A stretch of DNA of 64,000 bases from Labyrinthula sp. Ha (Eukaryota > Sar > Bigyra > Labyrinthulida > Labyrinthulaceae), in the NCBI GenBank assembly GCA_015227615.1, contig JAALGZ010000037.1, positions 186,001-250,000 on the forward strand, read 5' to 3'. Positions 11,973-23,249 of this stretch are shown here, piece by piece (within the stretch, counting starts at the first letter, position 1; every line of letters starts with the position of its first letter). The notes under the pieces are model-generated. The model saw only the letters and a list, made by a program, of their open reading frames with translations. It searched no databases and was not told the origin of the DNA. A program made the translations under genes and the position numbers.

Positions 11973-12521
11973 ATGTCACACTCCGAACTCAAAGAAAACC
12001 CATCAGAATCAGATGTAGCTGTACAATGTGAAGCTCCAGGGTGTTTTTTCTGGGGACGGCCATCTACTCAAAACAGATGCTCTAAACACTACAAAGAGCT
12101 ACAGGAGGAAACCGCTGCTTCAAGTTCGACAGCAAGTTCGTCGTCAGCTGAACAAGATTCTCCTACATCACCTCCTATTCAAAATGATTTATCTGCAGTG
12201 GCTGAAGAACAGAATCCTGTACTCAAAGAGGAAGGTCAGAAAGAAGTGGAGAATGAAATTCGGGAGCTTCAGAATGAGGAAGAAAAGGCTGAGAAACCTG
12301 TAAGGCCAGTTCAAAAGGACGAAAGATTTTGTATGGAGTGTAAAAAGTTTATTGGATTCTTGGGAAATAGATGTAAGTGTGGGTTTGTATACTGTGCAAA
12401 GCATAAGTATGATAACATGCATGCATGTGATTTTGATTTCGAGAAACGGGCTCGGGAGAGATATGATCAAAGAAAAGGTGAAGCAGCTGTTAGTGATAAG
12501 ATATCTGGAGAAAGATTATAG
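11973..12521 (+). CDS. A20/AN1-type zinc-finger protein
   Basis: A 182-aa protein with the two-finger layout of ZFAND5/6 and plant stress-associated proteins. The N-terminal A20-like finger (about residues 18-45) reads CEAPGCFFWGRP then CSKHYKEL, with His where the last Cys usually stands. A Ser-, Glu- and Gln-rich linker of roughly 60 residues follows. The AN1 finger (about residues 117-155) has CMEC, CKCGFVYC, KHKYDNMHAC spacing with all expected Cys/His ligands. Such proteins bind ubiquitin through A20 and link to proteasome or stress responses. The ATG at 11973 follows an AAAACATC leader; no intron was seen. It converges with the LMBR1-family gene. Confidence 0.88.
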   Translation: MSHSELKENPSESDVAVQCEAPGCFFWGRPSTQNRCSKHYKELQEETAASSSTASSSSAEQDSPTSPPIQNDLSAVAEEQNPVLKEEGQKEVENEIRELQNEEEKAEKPVRPVQKDERFCMECKKFIGFLGNRCKCGFVYCAKHKYDNMHACDFDFEKRARERYDQRKGEAAVSDKISGERL

Positions 12522-12777
12522 CTTGAGTTGTAGAATTGTTTTTTGTATAAAGAGTAGATTCAGAATATATTTTCAAATAGCTTTTTTCTATTCAACACAT
12601 AGTGCGGAATAGTTTGTTGTAAAAAAAAACGTCTTTTCACAAAATATGGTTTTCTTTTTTTGGTAAACTTTTGCTTTGAACAATTCAACGGATATGGTTT
12701 AAATAAGGGAAAGTGCTGAGGTGGCAATGTCAGATGAAATTAGCAGGAAGAAGAAGCAATGAACAAAGGTTAATAAG

Positions 12778-14349
12778 TTAAGATCCTTCTTCCGGCCGTT
12801 TTCGTTTTTCTTCTCTCCACAAGGCATTTCTTTCTTTTAAGTCAACTATTCTTCTTCGCAAGTTTACATTCTCAGTTAACGGCTTATTATTGCAGCAACG
12901 ACAGCAAACGATGAAAAACGAAGTCATGACCATAAAGGCCAAGGAGATGTAGTAAAATATATTTTCATAAAAAAAAGGTTTGATAAGTTCAATGTTTTCT
13001 ACCATTACAGAAAAAACAAATGCGGTTTTTGTATTGCTAAATGTAGGTATCAATGTCAATAGAAAATGTATTGTTGGTGGAACACTCAAGAGAAAAACAC
13101 TTAAATTAAAAAGTAAAGAACTCATTAAGGTTTTTCCCATTTTTAACGGATGAATGTTAACGAACATAAATCTCATTCCCAGCTTTTCAACACCATTTAA
13201 AACGCAAAGTACCAAGAAAATAACAAAAACCATCCAGAAGATCATATTAACGATAATATTAGATTCCGAAAAGTTAAAAATGGGTCCAAATATATCAGCA
13301 ATGTCAAAAATTCCGTAGAGTACAATCTGAAGAAGAAATAGAATTTCCAGAACCAGAAAAAAAAATGATAATACAAGCTTGAAATATGGAACTAAGGGAT
13401 TGTAAGTCTTCCAATTTCCATAACACATATCCAAATCTTCAATGTCCCTTTCGATTTCATATATTGTTTCTTTCAACTCTTTAATTTCCTTCCATTTTTT
13501 CTTACTTTTTTCATCAGTTTTTTTAACGCCTACAAGACTTTCTAGCCGTTTAATAAATGTTTGAAGTTTAACATAAAGATCTTTTTTAGCAAGTAAATAA
13601 GTTGAACGTGAAAGAAAAGAAGGTCTATGAGTAAATTCTTTATAAAGAGATAGTGGAAGATTAACAACACCAATTCCAAAGTAGATACTGAACAAAATCC
13701 ACCCAAGAAATGTCACAAATGATATTAGAAAGAGGCCAAACGAAAGTTCAACGTTAATGGATTGAGTTTGAGAGGAGGAAATAACTGCTGACGTATCGAT
13801 TATAACGGGATTTGAAGGATCATAGTTGGAAAGGGGTGTAAAATCTGTTAAATCAACGTCAAATGTTTCCACATCAAGGTTAACAAAGTTTAAAGTGAAG
13901 AATGCAATCAAAAGAAGAATCAAGAAGACTAAATCTAGGACGAGTAAAAGTGAGCAGCTTGAGAAAATTCGTTTGCATAAAGAAGATATCCCACAGCACG
14001 TTGAAACCAAGGAAGGATTACTTTTCGTTTTTAATAGAAACGTGTTCAGATCAAGATCGTCATACTCATAAAAGAAAATACTGAATGGAATCAAGATAAA
14101 AATATATATCAATATCAGGAAATAAAATATTTCCCAAGTGAGTTCGATGTTGATGGAGTTTGAAGCAAGGTCGAATGGAACAATAAGAAGTGTAAGTACA
14201 CCAAGAGTAAAACCTGATATAAAAACAAACTTTGGAAATATAGAATTAAATTTATCATCTGGATGTTGATAATAAATCAAAAAGTAAATGCTAAAGAGAA
14301 AGGATAAAATTGGAGAAATTAAAAGTACAAAGATATTGAATACATCCAT
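12778..14349 (-). CDS. LMBR1-family multi-pass membrane protein (LMBD1-like)
   Basis: A 523-aa membrane protein with about nine hydrophobic helices: five before a long hydrophilic loop (about residues 240-315, with charged, probably coiled-coil sequence) and four after it. The LMBR1 hallmarks are visible: N-terminal helices followed by a VPFDLASNS element (equivalent to the VP(F/V)DVANS signature), the large cytoplasmic loop and the short charged tail (LRRRIVDLKERNALWREEKR). The family includes the lipocalin receptor LIMR, LMBR1 and LMBD1, the lysosomal cobalamin exporter. LMBD1-like function would fit the B12-dependent mutase at 49.1 kb, but the family is not specific enough to decide. No intron seen. 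Confidence 0.8.
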   Translation of the reverse strand: MDVFNIFVLLISPILSFLFSIYFLIYYQHPDDKFNSIFPKFVFISGFTLGVLTLLIVPFDLASNSINIELTWEIFYFLILIYIFILIPFSIFFYEYDDLDLNTFLLKTKSNPSLVSTCCGISSLCKRIFSSCSLLLVLDLVFLILLLIAFFTLNFVNLDVETFDVDLTDFTPLSNYDPSNPVIIDTSAVISSSQTQSINVELSFGLFLISFVTFLGWILFSIYFGIGVVNLPLSLYKEFTHRPSFLSRSTYLLAKKDLYVKLQTFIKRLESLVGVKKTDEKSKKKWKEIKELKETIYEIERDIEDLDMCYGNWKTYNPLVPYFKLVLSFFFLVLEILFLLQIVLYGIFDIADIFGPIFNFSESNIIVNMIFWMVFVIFLVLCVLNGVEKLGMRFMFVNIHPLKMGKTLMSSLLFNLSVFLLSVPPTIHFLLTLIPTFSNTKTAFVFSVMVENIELIKPFFYENIFYYISLAFMVMTSFFIVCCRCCNNKPLTENVNLRRRIVDLKERNALWREEKRKRPEEGS

Positions 14350-17300
14350 CTGTTTATTTTATTTAATTTTGATTCGCTGTTCAGTGTATATTTTGTAAAT
14401 TGATTGGTGGATTACAAATAATGACTTGAGGTAATATGGCATTACCAGGAATAAGTGTTCTTTCTTGGGAATCTAGCAATAACGAAAAGAAACGATGATT
14501 TGCTATTATGAAACATAATCTTATCAAACCAGGAAAAAAACAAAAAAAAATAAGCTAATACTTGTTGGCCATGTGATGTTTTATTATGGATCTTGAAAAA
14601 AATATATTACGAATGTTTTACAGGCTCTTTAGCTCATGGCATTTTTGTTAGTTCTAGGGAAGCATCTAGTCAGTTACTGCTCTTATGGTTTCAATTGGTA
14701 CCATTAAATCTGTGTATTATGTGAGAAGTTAAGCACTGTGAATGTAAATATAGTACAGCATTTAATATTTAAATTTCCGAGTATTGCTGAGTACATACTC
14801 TTTCCTAAAACTTTTTCTTGTGTTGACAGAAGATTTGTTGCTCGGCTCATTCTAAAATTCATCAATTTATATAATCAAACATTTTTAGAAAGGTTAACAT
14901 CTCAGTTAAATTAAAAAATTTTGAAACTACACGCCAATGTCAATCTCTGCCAATGCATGAGTGTTTATTCGACATTCTTTTCAAAGAAGTCATTGACTCT
15001 AGCATATTGATTTATGAAAATAGCAAAAATTGCATAACATCTTTTATATTAAGTAAAGGTGAGTTTAGTTACGCATAAAGTATATGTTTTTTATTCTCAT
15101 GGTATTTCTTAAGTTTCTGCACACATGATTAAGTTTAACTCATATGTCTCGTAGTGAAACAAAGTTGGAAATTTAACACTTCTCCATTCAAAACTTAAAT
15201 ACTTTACCTGCAAGTTGAAGTGATTAAAATACTCAAATGTCATATAAATTTATAATAAAAGATAGTATTATTAATAATTAGATACTATGAAGAGATTCTA
15301 CGTCAGTCCATACAAGTTTAAGGTCAATGTAGATATAATTTTTCACAAATCAAATATACTTCAGACAAAATATTAACATTCATCTGCAAACTTAGTTTCT
15401 TCGGATTTTTTTTTCATCTTTTATCTGTCACCCAAATCTAACCACAGGTGTACCGGAATAATATTAATGCTTTCTAGAAAAGACGAAGCAAACCACATTC
15501 AAGACAAATTGTGTTATATTTTTCTTTCAATTATTTCTTAAGTATAATGTTAAAAAAGAAAAGCCGGAATAAAAACAAAGAATAAAATCTTGCAAGATTC
15601 GTTTCCATAGCATTGCTCAGGAATTATTGCAGGAAAACCGTCTCAGCAGTATTGAAAATATAGAAATAGTTAAGCAAAGCCACAATCATATCACAAAAAG
15701 TGATTTCAGTTACAGCACGGATATTACAACCTAAAAATCATTGTTGAGAAATAATTTTATACGGTCATGACTATTAATATGACGTAATGATATGAAAAAA
15801 ATATTTAGAAACAGCAGAGCTTTTCAGAATGCTCAGCATAATATCTTTTTTACCCGAGCTAGCACCACACAAGACTAATAAAGAAATATTTGTTCTAATT
15901 TAGAATAAATTTAAAAAAAGCTGTTTATGTTTAAGCTTGGTAGATGTCTCGGTTTATTTTTTAACATACCAATGAATGAAACTTAAGATTTTGCAGCACA
16001 ATTGGAAATTAAAATTTTCTCTTAATATGTTAAAATTAGCAATCAATTTCTGTAATTCAGTCTCGCTATTTCAACCTTATTAATATTCAAGAACACGTGA
16101 TATCTACTATATGAGTATTTCGTTCTAGGTATCCTGCACTACCAATTGGTTTTTCCTACACAGTAGCTTGTTTGTGAAATCTCTGTATATGCAGAGCGTC
16201 GACAACTTATGCCTGGTGTATAGGTCATCGGCAACTTCTAACATAAAATTTTACTTGAAGAGGGTAAAAATATTTGCTACCAATGGGAAGTTTTCATAGA
16301 TGATGTGAAAGTTTTCCCAAATTTTAAACAGCAAAAGCTCGGAACTATTAAGGGTAATATAGTACTTGAAACGTAAACAAAGGCCTCATTGTTAGCAAAA
16401 CATGTTTCTATCACATTTTACATAAAAACTAATGGAAAGCACCATTTATTTTGAACTCTGTTACTAAAACAGATTAAATTCTATTATTTATTGGATCCTA
16501 GTAATGAACCTGGGTTGTAAGCAACGTCCTCGTAATGTGAAGGTATGCTCCTAGAGCCTCTGCTACAATCTACATATACAAAATTAAAAAAAATGATGGA
16601 GATATTTGGAAAATTTTTAAAGATTTAACTCAAAAAATCATATTGGTATTTACCTTTCGACAGAAAAATCCGCATATCAGACATCATGTGTTTTATGTTG
16701 CAGTCATTCTTGCCCCTCCTTACCTCGTTAGGTTTTAGTTTCATGGTTTACAAGGTTAAATGCAGGAGGTTGTACCTGTCTTATCTGCCTATTCAACAGG
16801 ATCAAAAAATGGTTTTATGCTGCATGATTGAACCTGATAATTAATTAACTACTTTGACTTCTTCTTTTCTCTATAGTTATTTTTTATATAGGGAAAACTC
16901 GCTCTTTACAATTATCCCTATTCAAATAGCGCAGACAATCTATTTCTCAGTTTGCTCCATTATTTTCAGTAATTTCACCCAGAATTGGCAGATCATTTAC
17001 ATTTGAATTTGATGTATCGGCTGTAACATTCTAGAGCTATGGTATCCAGCATTCTTATCTGTAATAAGGTTGCCTAAAGTTGGTTTCCTTTACAATGATG
17101 ATAAGGTTCATAACATAAAAAAATCTAATGTCATTATTTCTTACTCTTACGTTTAATTTTGTTTTGAATAATGTTCCGTGTATTTAGTTAAATGAAAATT
17201 AGTTAACTAAAAAAGTGAGTTCTTAAAAGGCTTATGAATTGCTCAAAAATTGCTAAGAATAATTTACTTCTATATACAGGTGAACCTCAGCAGTACGCAT

Positions 17301-17883
17301 TAACTTTACTATGTATGTCAGAAAATTGGATTAGAGCTCAAACTATTGTTTCAAAAAGTATGAACTAAGCTTACCTTTAAATTGTTAAACGTTAATACCC
17401 CCGGTTTATTCTCGAAGGAGCCAGTGTATCCATCAAATTCCTACCCTTTTCCAAAATTTTGGAAGTTTAAAGCTAAAAACAATATTTTTAGTAATGTGAC
17501 TAAGTACCACCATTTTTTCCTAACATCAGCTAAAATATTTCTTATCTAGACAGTGTTTTATACCTATAATTTCATAATTTCAAAGGTCATTGAGGTCCTT
17601 GTGTAGATATATTAGGGTGAGGCACTTGTAAGTTGAGTCAGACATTAAACAGTCCATTGTAGGACTCTCTTCTTACTGACTGTTTACACTTACATATTAT
17701 CAGCACAATGTTATAATACCACACAATTCGTGCAACTTTACATAATATTTTATTAATACATAAGCACCGTGAACAAAAAATCATAAAACTTCGATATCTC
17801 TATAACTACTAGGAGTTTGGAGTGGTTACTTTTATCATTTTGAAGCTCTCTGCAAGTTTTTCAGGTTCTCTAATCATATATAT

Positions 17884-18378
17884 ATGCATCCTTACACAGC
17901 CAATCACTTGTCTAACTGTTTTCTTCTCCTTGAATTACCTCCTGAAGTAAAATATTCAAAACTGAAAACACCCTTGACGTTTGATTTTGCGTTTAAATCA
18001 GAGAATCCAATTACAAAAAAAACGCTCCTGCAAATTGTTCTTCTTCCTCAAACACAAAGAGTTTCAAAATTCATTTTTATTTAAGTTCTTTTCTAGAATA
18101 ATTCTTGGTCTGGATGAAATACTTGACATATTTTTCTGATAAAGGAAATAGAGCTTGGTTTTCAATTTATTGAAAAAACAAATTTTTTTTTTGTAAGTTT
18201 GATACAGCAGTTTCTTGAAGAAGGCAATGTTAATGAACAAGTAGTGGAAGAGAACTTTACCAAGAAAAAAATCTTTCGGAGGAATATTTACGGCATAAAA
18301 GCGAAGGAAACCTCGCTTAACAAGAAGTTTGATCTACTACAACAAGGTGCACAGTCTTTCCAGGATTATGGGAATTAA
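17884..18378 (+). pseudogene. Possible gene or gene remnant of unknown family
   Basis: Two plus-strand open frames lie end to end. The first (17884-18084) starts with ATG and contains ELPPEVKYSKLKTPLTFDF. The second, in another frame, is open for about 82 codons with no ATG (from about 18127) and contains EEGNVNEQVVEENFTKKKIF and NKKFDLLQQGAQSFQDYGN before a TAA. Amino-acid make-up looks protein-like (balanced charges, few Cys or Trp) and local GC is higher than the surroundings. I could not find GT...TAG introns of about 30 nt that join them. No family recognised. A decayed gene, a poorly spliced real gene or chance are all possible. Confidence 0.25.
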
Positions 18379-18901
18379 TATTCTTCTTGTTCCTAGATTT
18401 TGTATAACTATATGGCAACAGGCTTTGATTACCACAACAAAGAATAAATATCTCTAACTTTCTTTTCCTGAATTCTGAACTTCACAAATATATTCAAGTA
18501 AGAAATAAAGGAAAGAATATATTAATGTTTCTTATCATATTTGATTAAATGTAATATCTCTGACACACTTTAGCATAGCATCTTTGAAGTCCACATAAGG
18601 GTTCTATTGCAAAATTCTAGCAAAGCAAGTTAAAACTTAATGTGAACTTCAAAGTATATTTGTCTTGCAGTAGATATAGCTATGTTGGTAGATTAGGTAT
18701 TCCTTTGAGTTAAACAATCGAATTCGCCATGGCAACTCTCGCTCTCTCATGACTAAACTAGAGAAAAGTTATCTGTATTTCAATTAAGCACAGATGCAAA
18801 GCCAAAGCAGTAAGTTAAAATTTTAGGTAGTAGATTCTGCTCTCTAGTTCCAAAAATTTGGTACCAGTGTATAAGCTTTAAGAATAATTGTGTGTGAACC
18901 T

Positions 18902-19083
18902 AATACTTCATATACCGTTCCATTGCCATCCAGAGTGGAGAAAAGAAATTATTTGCCGTAAAACGAGGCATCAGTCAGGAAGAACAGTCCGTGACAGCAG
19001 CAACTGATTTAAACAATGGCATCGACTACACTTCTTCCGAAATTTCTCCAGTGGACCTTCATGTACCAGCAGATCAAACATAA
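18902..19083 (+). pseudogene. Possible orphan exon or gene remnant
   Basis: Open frame of about 59 codons without an ATG, ending in TAA at 19081-19083. It includes GEKKLFAVKRGISQEEQSVT and a Ser/Thr/Asp-rich tail. Local GC is clearly above the neighbouring AT-rich DNA. It could be a terminal exon of the fragment at 17.9-18.4 kb or an unrelated remnant. No family recognised. Confidence 0.2.
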
Positions 19084-19314
19084 GGAACGAACCTAATAAA
19101 AAATGGTCTAAAGAAAAAAAAAGACACAATTGTCGCAAGGAAGTAAATTGTCAAAACGTACACCCCCAATAATTCACCAAGAGCGCAGAAATTAATTAAG
19201 ATTCAGAACAGTTAAGCAATTACTTCTAGACTTGAAGCTATATGCACTGTCCTTCTTTGCATTTTTTATTGGAGCATTCTAAATGTTGAGTTGGAAAAAG
19301 TAATTCAAAAGGAA

Positions 19315-21144
19315 CTAAATGAGCTGTATTGGTTCTAAGTTCCCCTTTCCATTCTCAGTGAGTACAATATCATCTAACTTGCCTCGTTTATTTTGCGGTG
19401 CCATCTCTTTGTCGTTTGAAGTTTCAGCCCGCTTCCTTTTTACTTTTATCTCTTCTCCCTCTAATACATATCCCTCATCATTATCAATATCAGAATGATG
19501 TTTAATAATTATATTGAAGCTAAGTTCCTGTGAAAAATCTTCAATGGACAGAATTGTCTCGTGTTTAACTCCTCCTGCAGGCGACTGTCTCAAACTTTTA
19601 CTTAAATTCCCTGCAAAAAAAACCTTCTCATCATCATCCAAATCATCACCACTCATGTAAATTTCACTGGTGCCAAGCATGACGCTAGGATTTTTCAACC
19701 CCAACCGCTTAATTAGCACTCGTTCTACAAGATCCCGCAACGTAAATTTATCAACATTCACCGTAAGATTTACCAAGGCGGTTCCGCAAGTGTAGCAACC
19801 ACTATTAGCTTTCTCCAGTGTCTGAGGTTGAAGCAAGCAGCCAGAACTGCTAAGGTTTCTAAGCACCCAGCTATACTTGCAGCCAGAAAAAATAGGTTTC
19901 CCCTTAAGTTGATTATCGAGTATTTTGACTGTTTCCATTGTTTGAATCCCGGCTACTATTGCGTTTGTTGTAGCAATGGCATGAATTATATTACCTGCAA
20001 TTCCTTTGAGCTCGAACCTAGACTTTAACTCGATTCCAAACACCATGGCTCTTAGATTTGTTAACACAGATACGAAGTCCATTAAATCATCATCATCTTT
20101 ATCAAACTCCACTACTCCAGCATGAATTTCCTTGTACCTTTCATCGTACAATTTTTTCAAAAGCTTTTCAAACTTATTGCGTAAGAAATCTTCATCTAAA
20201 TAACTCTCCGATAGCATAACCTTTGCTGAGGGTGAAAAAGTTTCTAGTGGTTTCGGTGCAAATTTGGCGCCTTTATACCCATCTTTCATCTTTAACTTGA
20301 GCTCAATTTCCGTTCTGAACAGCACATCAAACACATCTTTCGCATACTTTGAAAGTAATGCCTTTTTTTTTTCTGTAGTGACATTTGAAGGTATATTCAT
20401 TTTTTTGGTTTTTTCAACTATCATTGACAAAATTTCGATCTCCTTGTTTGAGTCTTGCTTTTGCTCATCTTCTTCATCTTGTGTACTCAAGTCAGCAAGC
20501 ATTGAATCTTTCTCATTTCCAAAGAGAAGCTTAACAACTTCTTTAGACCAAACTACACAGTGAACAGGCTTATCTGGAGTATTCCGAATCGTACAAATAG
20601 GGTATGTCTTCTTCTCAACTGGCTTAATCTCACAATCATAGCATTTCGTCAATCCTTTCTTCATGATCCCAACTTGTCCCAAATAACCAGTGGTTCCAGA
20701 ATCTAACAAAGGAACTCCGGCTGCCATGCACAGCCTATTTACATGCTGTCTTGCTGATACATTGTCCAACGCATTTAATACAACATCAAAACTTTTATAA
20801 AACTCTACTCCAAATTTTTCTTCTTTTACATTTCCATAAAACGGGTCAATTTCTGTTTTATTGATTTTTTGAAAAAACTTTTTAACTGCTAGTGCGGCAG
20901 AAGTGGCTTTAGCTTTGCCCACATCGGCCCTTGAAAACAAAAACTGACGGTTAAGATTTGAAATATCAATTGAGTCCAAATCAACTACGAAGATATGTTG
21001 AAATCCACAAAGAACAAGATTTTTAAGTAGTTCGCATCCAATTCCACCAGCTCCAATGAGAAGGATCTTTGAATTTGCTATTTTTTTGACCAACTCTGGT
21101 GAGAAACATCGTCTTAAGTTTGACAAACGCTTCTCTTCACTCAT
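19315..21144 (-). CDS. UBA2: SUMO-activating enzyme subunit 2 (UBA2/SAE2)
   Basis: Catalytic half of the SUMO E1, which adenylates SUMO and carries it as a thioester before transfer to UBC9. The 609-aa protein has the adenylation fold with ILLIGAGGIGCELLKNL near residue 30, the VDLDSIDISNLNRQF element, the zinc-binding pair CYDC (around residue 155) and CYTCG near residue 450, and the active-site cysteine in YPICTIRNTPDKPVHCVVW. A ubiquitin-like fold follows, then a basic tail with KVKRKRAE as a likely nuclear signal. An ATG 17 codons upstream (21195) is possible, but MSEEKRLSNLRRCF starts where homologues start. The gene is divergent from the Tousled-like kinase with about 150 bp between the ATGs, which contain one shared promoter motif. 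Confidence 0.95.
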   Translation of the reverse strand: MSEEKRLSNLRRCFSPELVKKIANSKILLIGAGGIGCELLKNLVLCGFQHIFVVDLDSIDISNLNRQFLFSRADVGKAKATSAALAVKKFFQKINKTEIDPFYGNVKEEKFGVEFYKSFDVVLNALDNVSARQHVNRLCMAAGVPLLDSGTTGYLGQVGIMKKGLTKCYDCEIKPVEKKTYPICTIRNTPDKPVHCVVWSKEVVKLLFGNEKDSMLADLSTQDEEDEQKQDSNKEIEILSMIVEKTKKMNIPSNVTTEKKKALLSKYAKDVFDVLFRTEIELKLKMKDGYKGAKFAPKPLETFSPSAKVMLSESYLDEDFLRNKFEKLLKKLYDERYKEIHAGVVEFDKDDDDLMDFVSVLTNLRAMVFGIELKSRFELKGIAGNIIHAIATTNAIVAGIQTMETVKILDNQLKGKPIFSGCKYSWVLRNLSSSGCLLQPQTLEKANSGCYTCGTALVNLTVNVDKFTLRDLVERVLIKRLGLKNPSVMLGTSEIYMSGDDLDDDEKVFFAGNLSKSLRQSPAGGVKHETILSIEDFSQELSFNIIIKHHSDIDNDEGYVLEGEEIKVKRKRAETSNDKEMAPQNKRGKLDDIVLTENGKGNLEPIQLI

Positions 21145-21216
21145 TAAGATTAAATTAGAGTAAATTAATTTCAAATACTCTCTTATATAAGACAATTTAT
21201 TAATTCACAGTATTAA

Positions 21217-21231
21217 AATATTTTGGGCAAT
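21217..21231. promoter_or_regulatory. AATTGCCC-type promoter motif between UBA2 and TLK
   Basis: ATATTTTGGGCAAT (reverse complement ATTGCCCAAAATAT) sits in the 150-bp space between two divergent genes, 73 bp from the UBA2 start and 64 bp from the kinase start. It matches 13 of the core bases of the double motif at 3845. A shared bidirectional element is inferred. Confidence 0.55.
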
Positions 21232-21294
21232 CGGATGATAAGAATTATTAACAGTTAGGAATTGAAGAAAGCAACCGTTATAAGTTATAAATAA

Positions 21295-23133
21295 ATGAAA
21301 GAGGAGAATAAAAAGAATGGAGTAACATTCGCTCCAGATATTTTATCCACACCAGAAAAATTACAAAAATTAGAAGCTAGAATAACACCCACAGTATCCG
21401 AGGTTGAAGTGGGAAATCAAAACTCAAATACCTCAATTTCTGATGACAACCGCAGCAACTCGTTTTCATGTACAGGAAAGATTCAAAAGATAACACAATT
21501 TTTGACCAAAAGAACAATAGCAGATAATACAATTGATCTTACAAACTCTTCTCATGAGACAAATAGAGAAAATAAGCGACTAAGAGCAAAACTGAACAAA
21601 CTTAAATCAAGATATGAAACTTTAGAATCACAACAGGAAAAAACGAAATCTGATTTAGACAATGCTAATTTTATGCTGAATGCACAAAAAAAAGAGCTTG
21701 AAAGCTTTAGTCGCTATAAATTGTCTGTAGTGAATAACTTGGAGGCTCTTATCAGAGAGAAGGATGAACTAGACAATAGATTCATATTGAAAGAAGTTGC
21801 TGAGAAACAATTTTCATTGGGCAATGTTATAAAAACAGGCTCCAAAACAGAGCATTGGCGAAATGGTAATGTTGCCAATGAACTTATGATAAAGCAAGAT
21901 GAACTCGATGAGCTTAAGCAGCATTCAAGACATCTAAAGGAAATGTTAACCAAGTTGAACAAGAGATTAAAAAAGGAAGCTGAGCAGTTATCTACAGAGG
22001 AAAAATTAGACATTGAAATTAAGATAACGGAACTTGAAGAGAGCGTCAAACTAACTTCCTCTAAGACTAGACGGCTAGAAAACGTTTTGAAGCATGAAAG
22101 TGAACAATTCAAAATTGATAAGCTACTCTATATTAAGCAAATCAAGAAACTAACAGCGCAACAGATTTCTAAATTTAGCGAAAAACCTGTTTTAAATAAG
22201 AGATATTTGATGAGGTGTTTGCTTGGAAAAGGTGGGTTTTCTGAAGTTTGGAAAGCATATGATTTAGAAGAAATGAGAGATGTGGCTATAAAGATACACG
22301 AAGTAAAGCGTAGATGGAGTGATGAAGAAAAGGAAAAGTATGTGAAACATGCTCAGCGAGAATATAATATCCATAAAACGTTGAAACATGAGCATATTGT
22401 TCGAATGCTTGATGCGTTTCCAATGGATAATGTTGACTCTTTTGCAACAGTGCTGGAGTTTTGTGAAGGTATAGATCTTGATTTTTATTTGAAACGGAAT
22501 AAGTATATTCCAGAAAAAGAAACACGAGCAATTATGATACAAATCATATCTGGTCTACGGTACTTAAACTTTGATCCTAAGAACCCTAATCGGGTCCTGA
22601 TAATCCACTACGACTTGAAACCAGCGAATATTTTACTTGATAGACAAGGAAGGGTTAAAATATCTGATTTTGGTTTGTCGAAAGTAATTCAAAAGGGAAA
22701 TGGAAAACATTGTATTGAATTGACTTCCCAGTTTACTGGTACATATTATTACTTACCACCAGAGTGTTTTTTTACAGATGCAAGTCATATAGAAGAGATC
22801 TTAGAATCTAATTCTGCAACCAGACCTGTAGAAGATGAAGAAACAAAAAGTTTCACACCAACAATTAGTTCAAAAGTAGATGTTTGGAGTTGTGGTGTTA
22901 TAATGTATCAGATGCTTCATGGTTTTCGACCCTTTGGAGAAGGAAAAAGCCAGGAAACAATAATTAAGGAACAAACGATGTTGAAAGCTCGCTCTGTAGA
23001 GTTCAAGAGTGAGCAAGCGATATCAGAACCCGCTAAAGAGTTTATTAGAAAATGTTTGACTTATCGGCAGGAAAACAGACCTACTGTTTTAGAACTCAGT
23101 GCTGAACCTTATCTAAGACAAAAGAAAATTTAA
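21295..23133 (+). CDS. TLK: Tousled-like serine/threonine kinase (TLK)
   Basis: A nuclear kinase that, in plants and animals, phosphorylates the histone chaperone ASF1 and acts in replication-coupled chromatin assembly. The 612-aa protein has a Ser/Asn-rich N-terminus, a long coiled coil (about residues 95-290, many Leu and Lys/Glu) and a C-terminal kinase domain (about 302-610). Kinase motifs: LGKGGFSEVWKAYD, VAIKI, the TLK-typical HYDLKPANILL in place of HRDLKP, DFGLSK and the TLK-specific activation segment GTYYYLPPECF. The region before the kinase follows the TLK pattern, LNKRYLMRCLLGKGGF. No intron was required. All catalytic residues are present. Confidence 0.95.
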   Translation: MKEENKKNGVTFAPDILSTPEKLQKLEARITPTVSEVEVGNQNSNTSISDDNRSNSFSCTGKIQKITQFLTKRTIADNTIDLTNSSHETNRENKRLRAKLNKLKSRYETLESQQEKTKSDLDNANFMLNAQKKELESFSRYKLSVVNNLEALIREKDELDNRFILKEVAEKQFSLGNVIKTGSKTEHWRNGNVANELMIKQDELDELKQHSRHLKEMLTKLNKRLKKEAEQLSTEEKLDIEIKITELEESVKLTSSKTRRLENVLKHESEQFKIDKLLYIKQIKKLTAQQISKFSEKPVLNKRYLMRCLLGKGGFSEVWKAYDLEEMRDVAIKIHEVKRRWSDEEKEKYVKHAQREYNIHKTLKHEHIVRMLDAFPMDNVDSFATVLEFCEGIDLDFYLKRNKYIPEKETRAIMIQIISGLRYLNFDPKNPNRVLIIHYDLKPANILLDRQGRVKISDFGLSKVIQKGNGKHCIELTSQFTGTYYYLPPECFFTDASHIEEILESNSATRPVEDEETKSFTPTISSKVDVWSCGVIMYQMLHGFRPFGEGKSQETIIKEQTMLKARSVEFKSEQAISEPAKEFIRKCLTYRQENRPTVLELSAEPYLRQKKI

Positions 23134-23249
23134 TCTGAACTTTTGAATTACAACTAATATATCTTTTTCAGATGATGACCTACCTAAAAACACAGAGCCG
23201 TACTAGTGAAAGAAAAACCAAATAATAAACACTACAGGTAATAAAAAAC

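Larger units (their letters stand above)
14350..19314. other. Gene-poor stretch of about 5 kb with coding-like fragments
   Basis: Most of this AT-rich interval shows nothing recognisable on either strand. Two segments stand out by composition and open frames: 17.88-18.38 kb and 18.90-19.08 kb, both on the plus strand and described separately. The first 60 bp upstream of 14349 should contain the promoter of the LMBR1-family gene. Confidence 0.45.
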
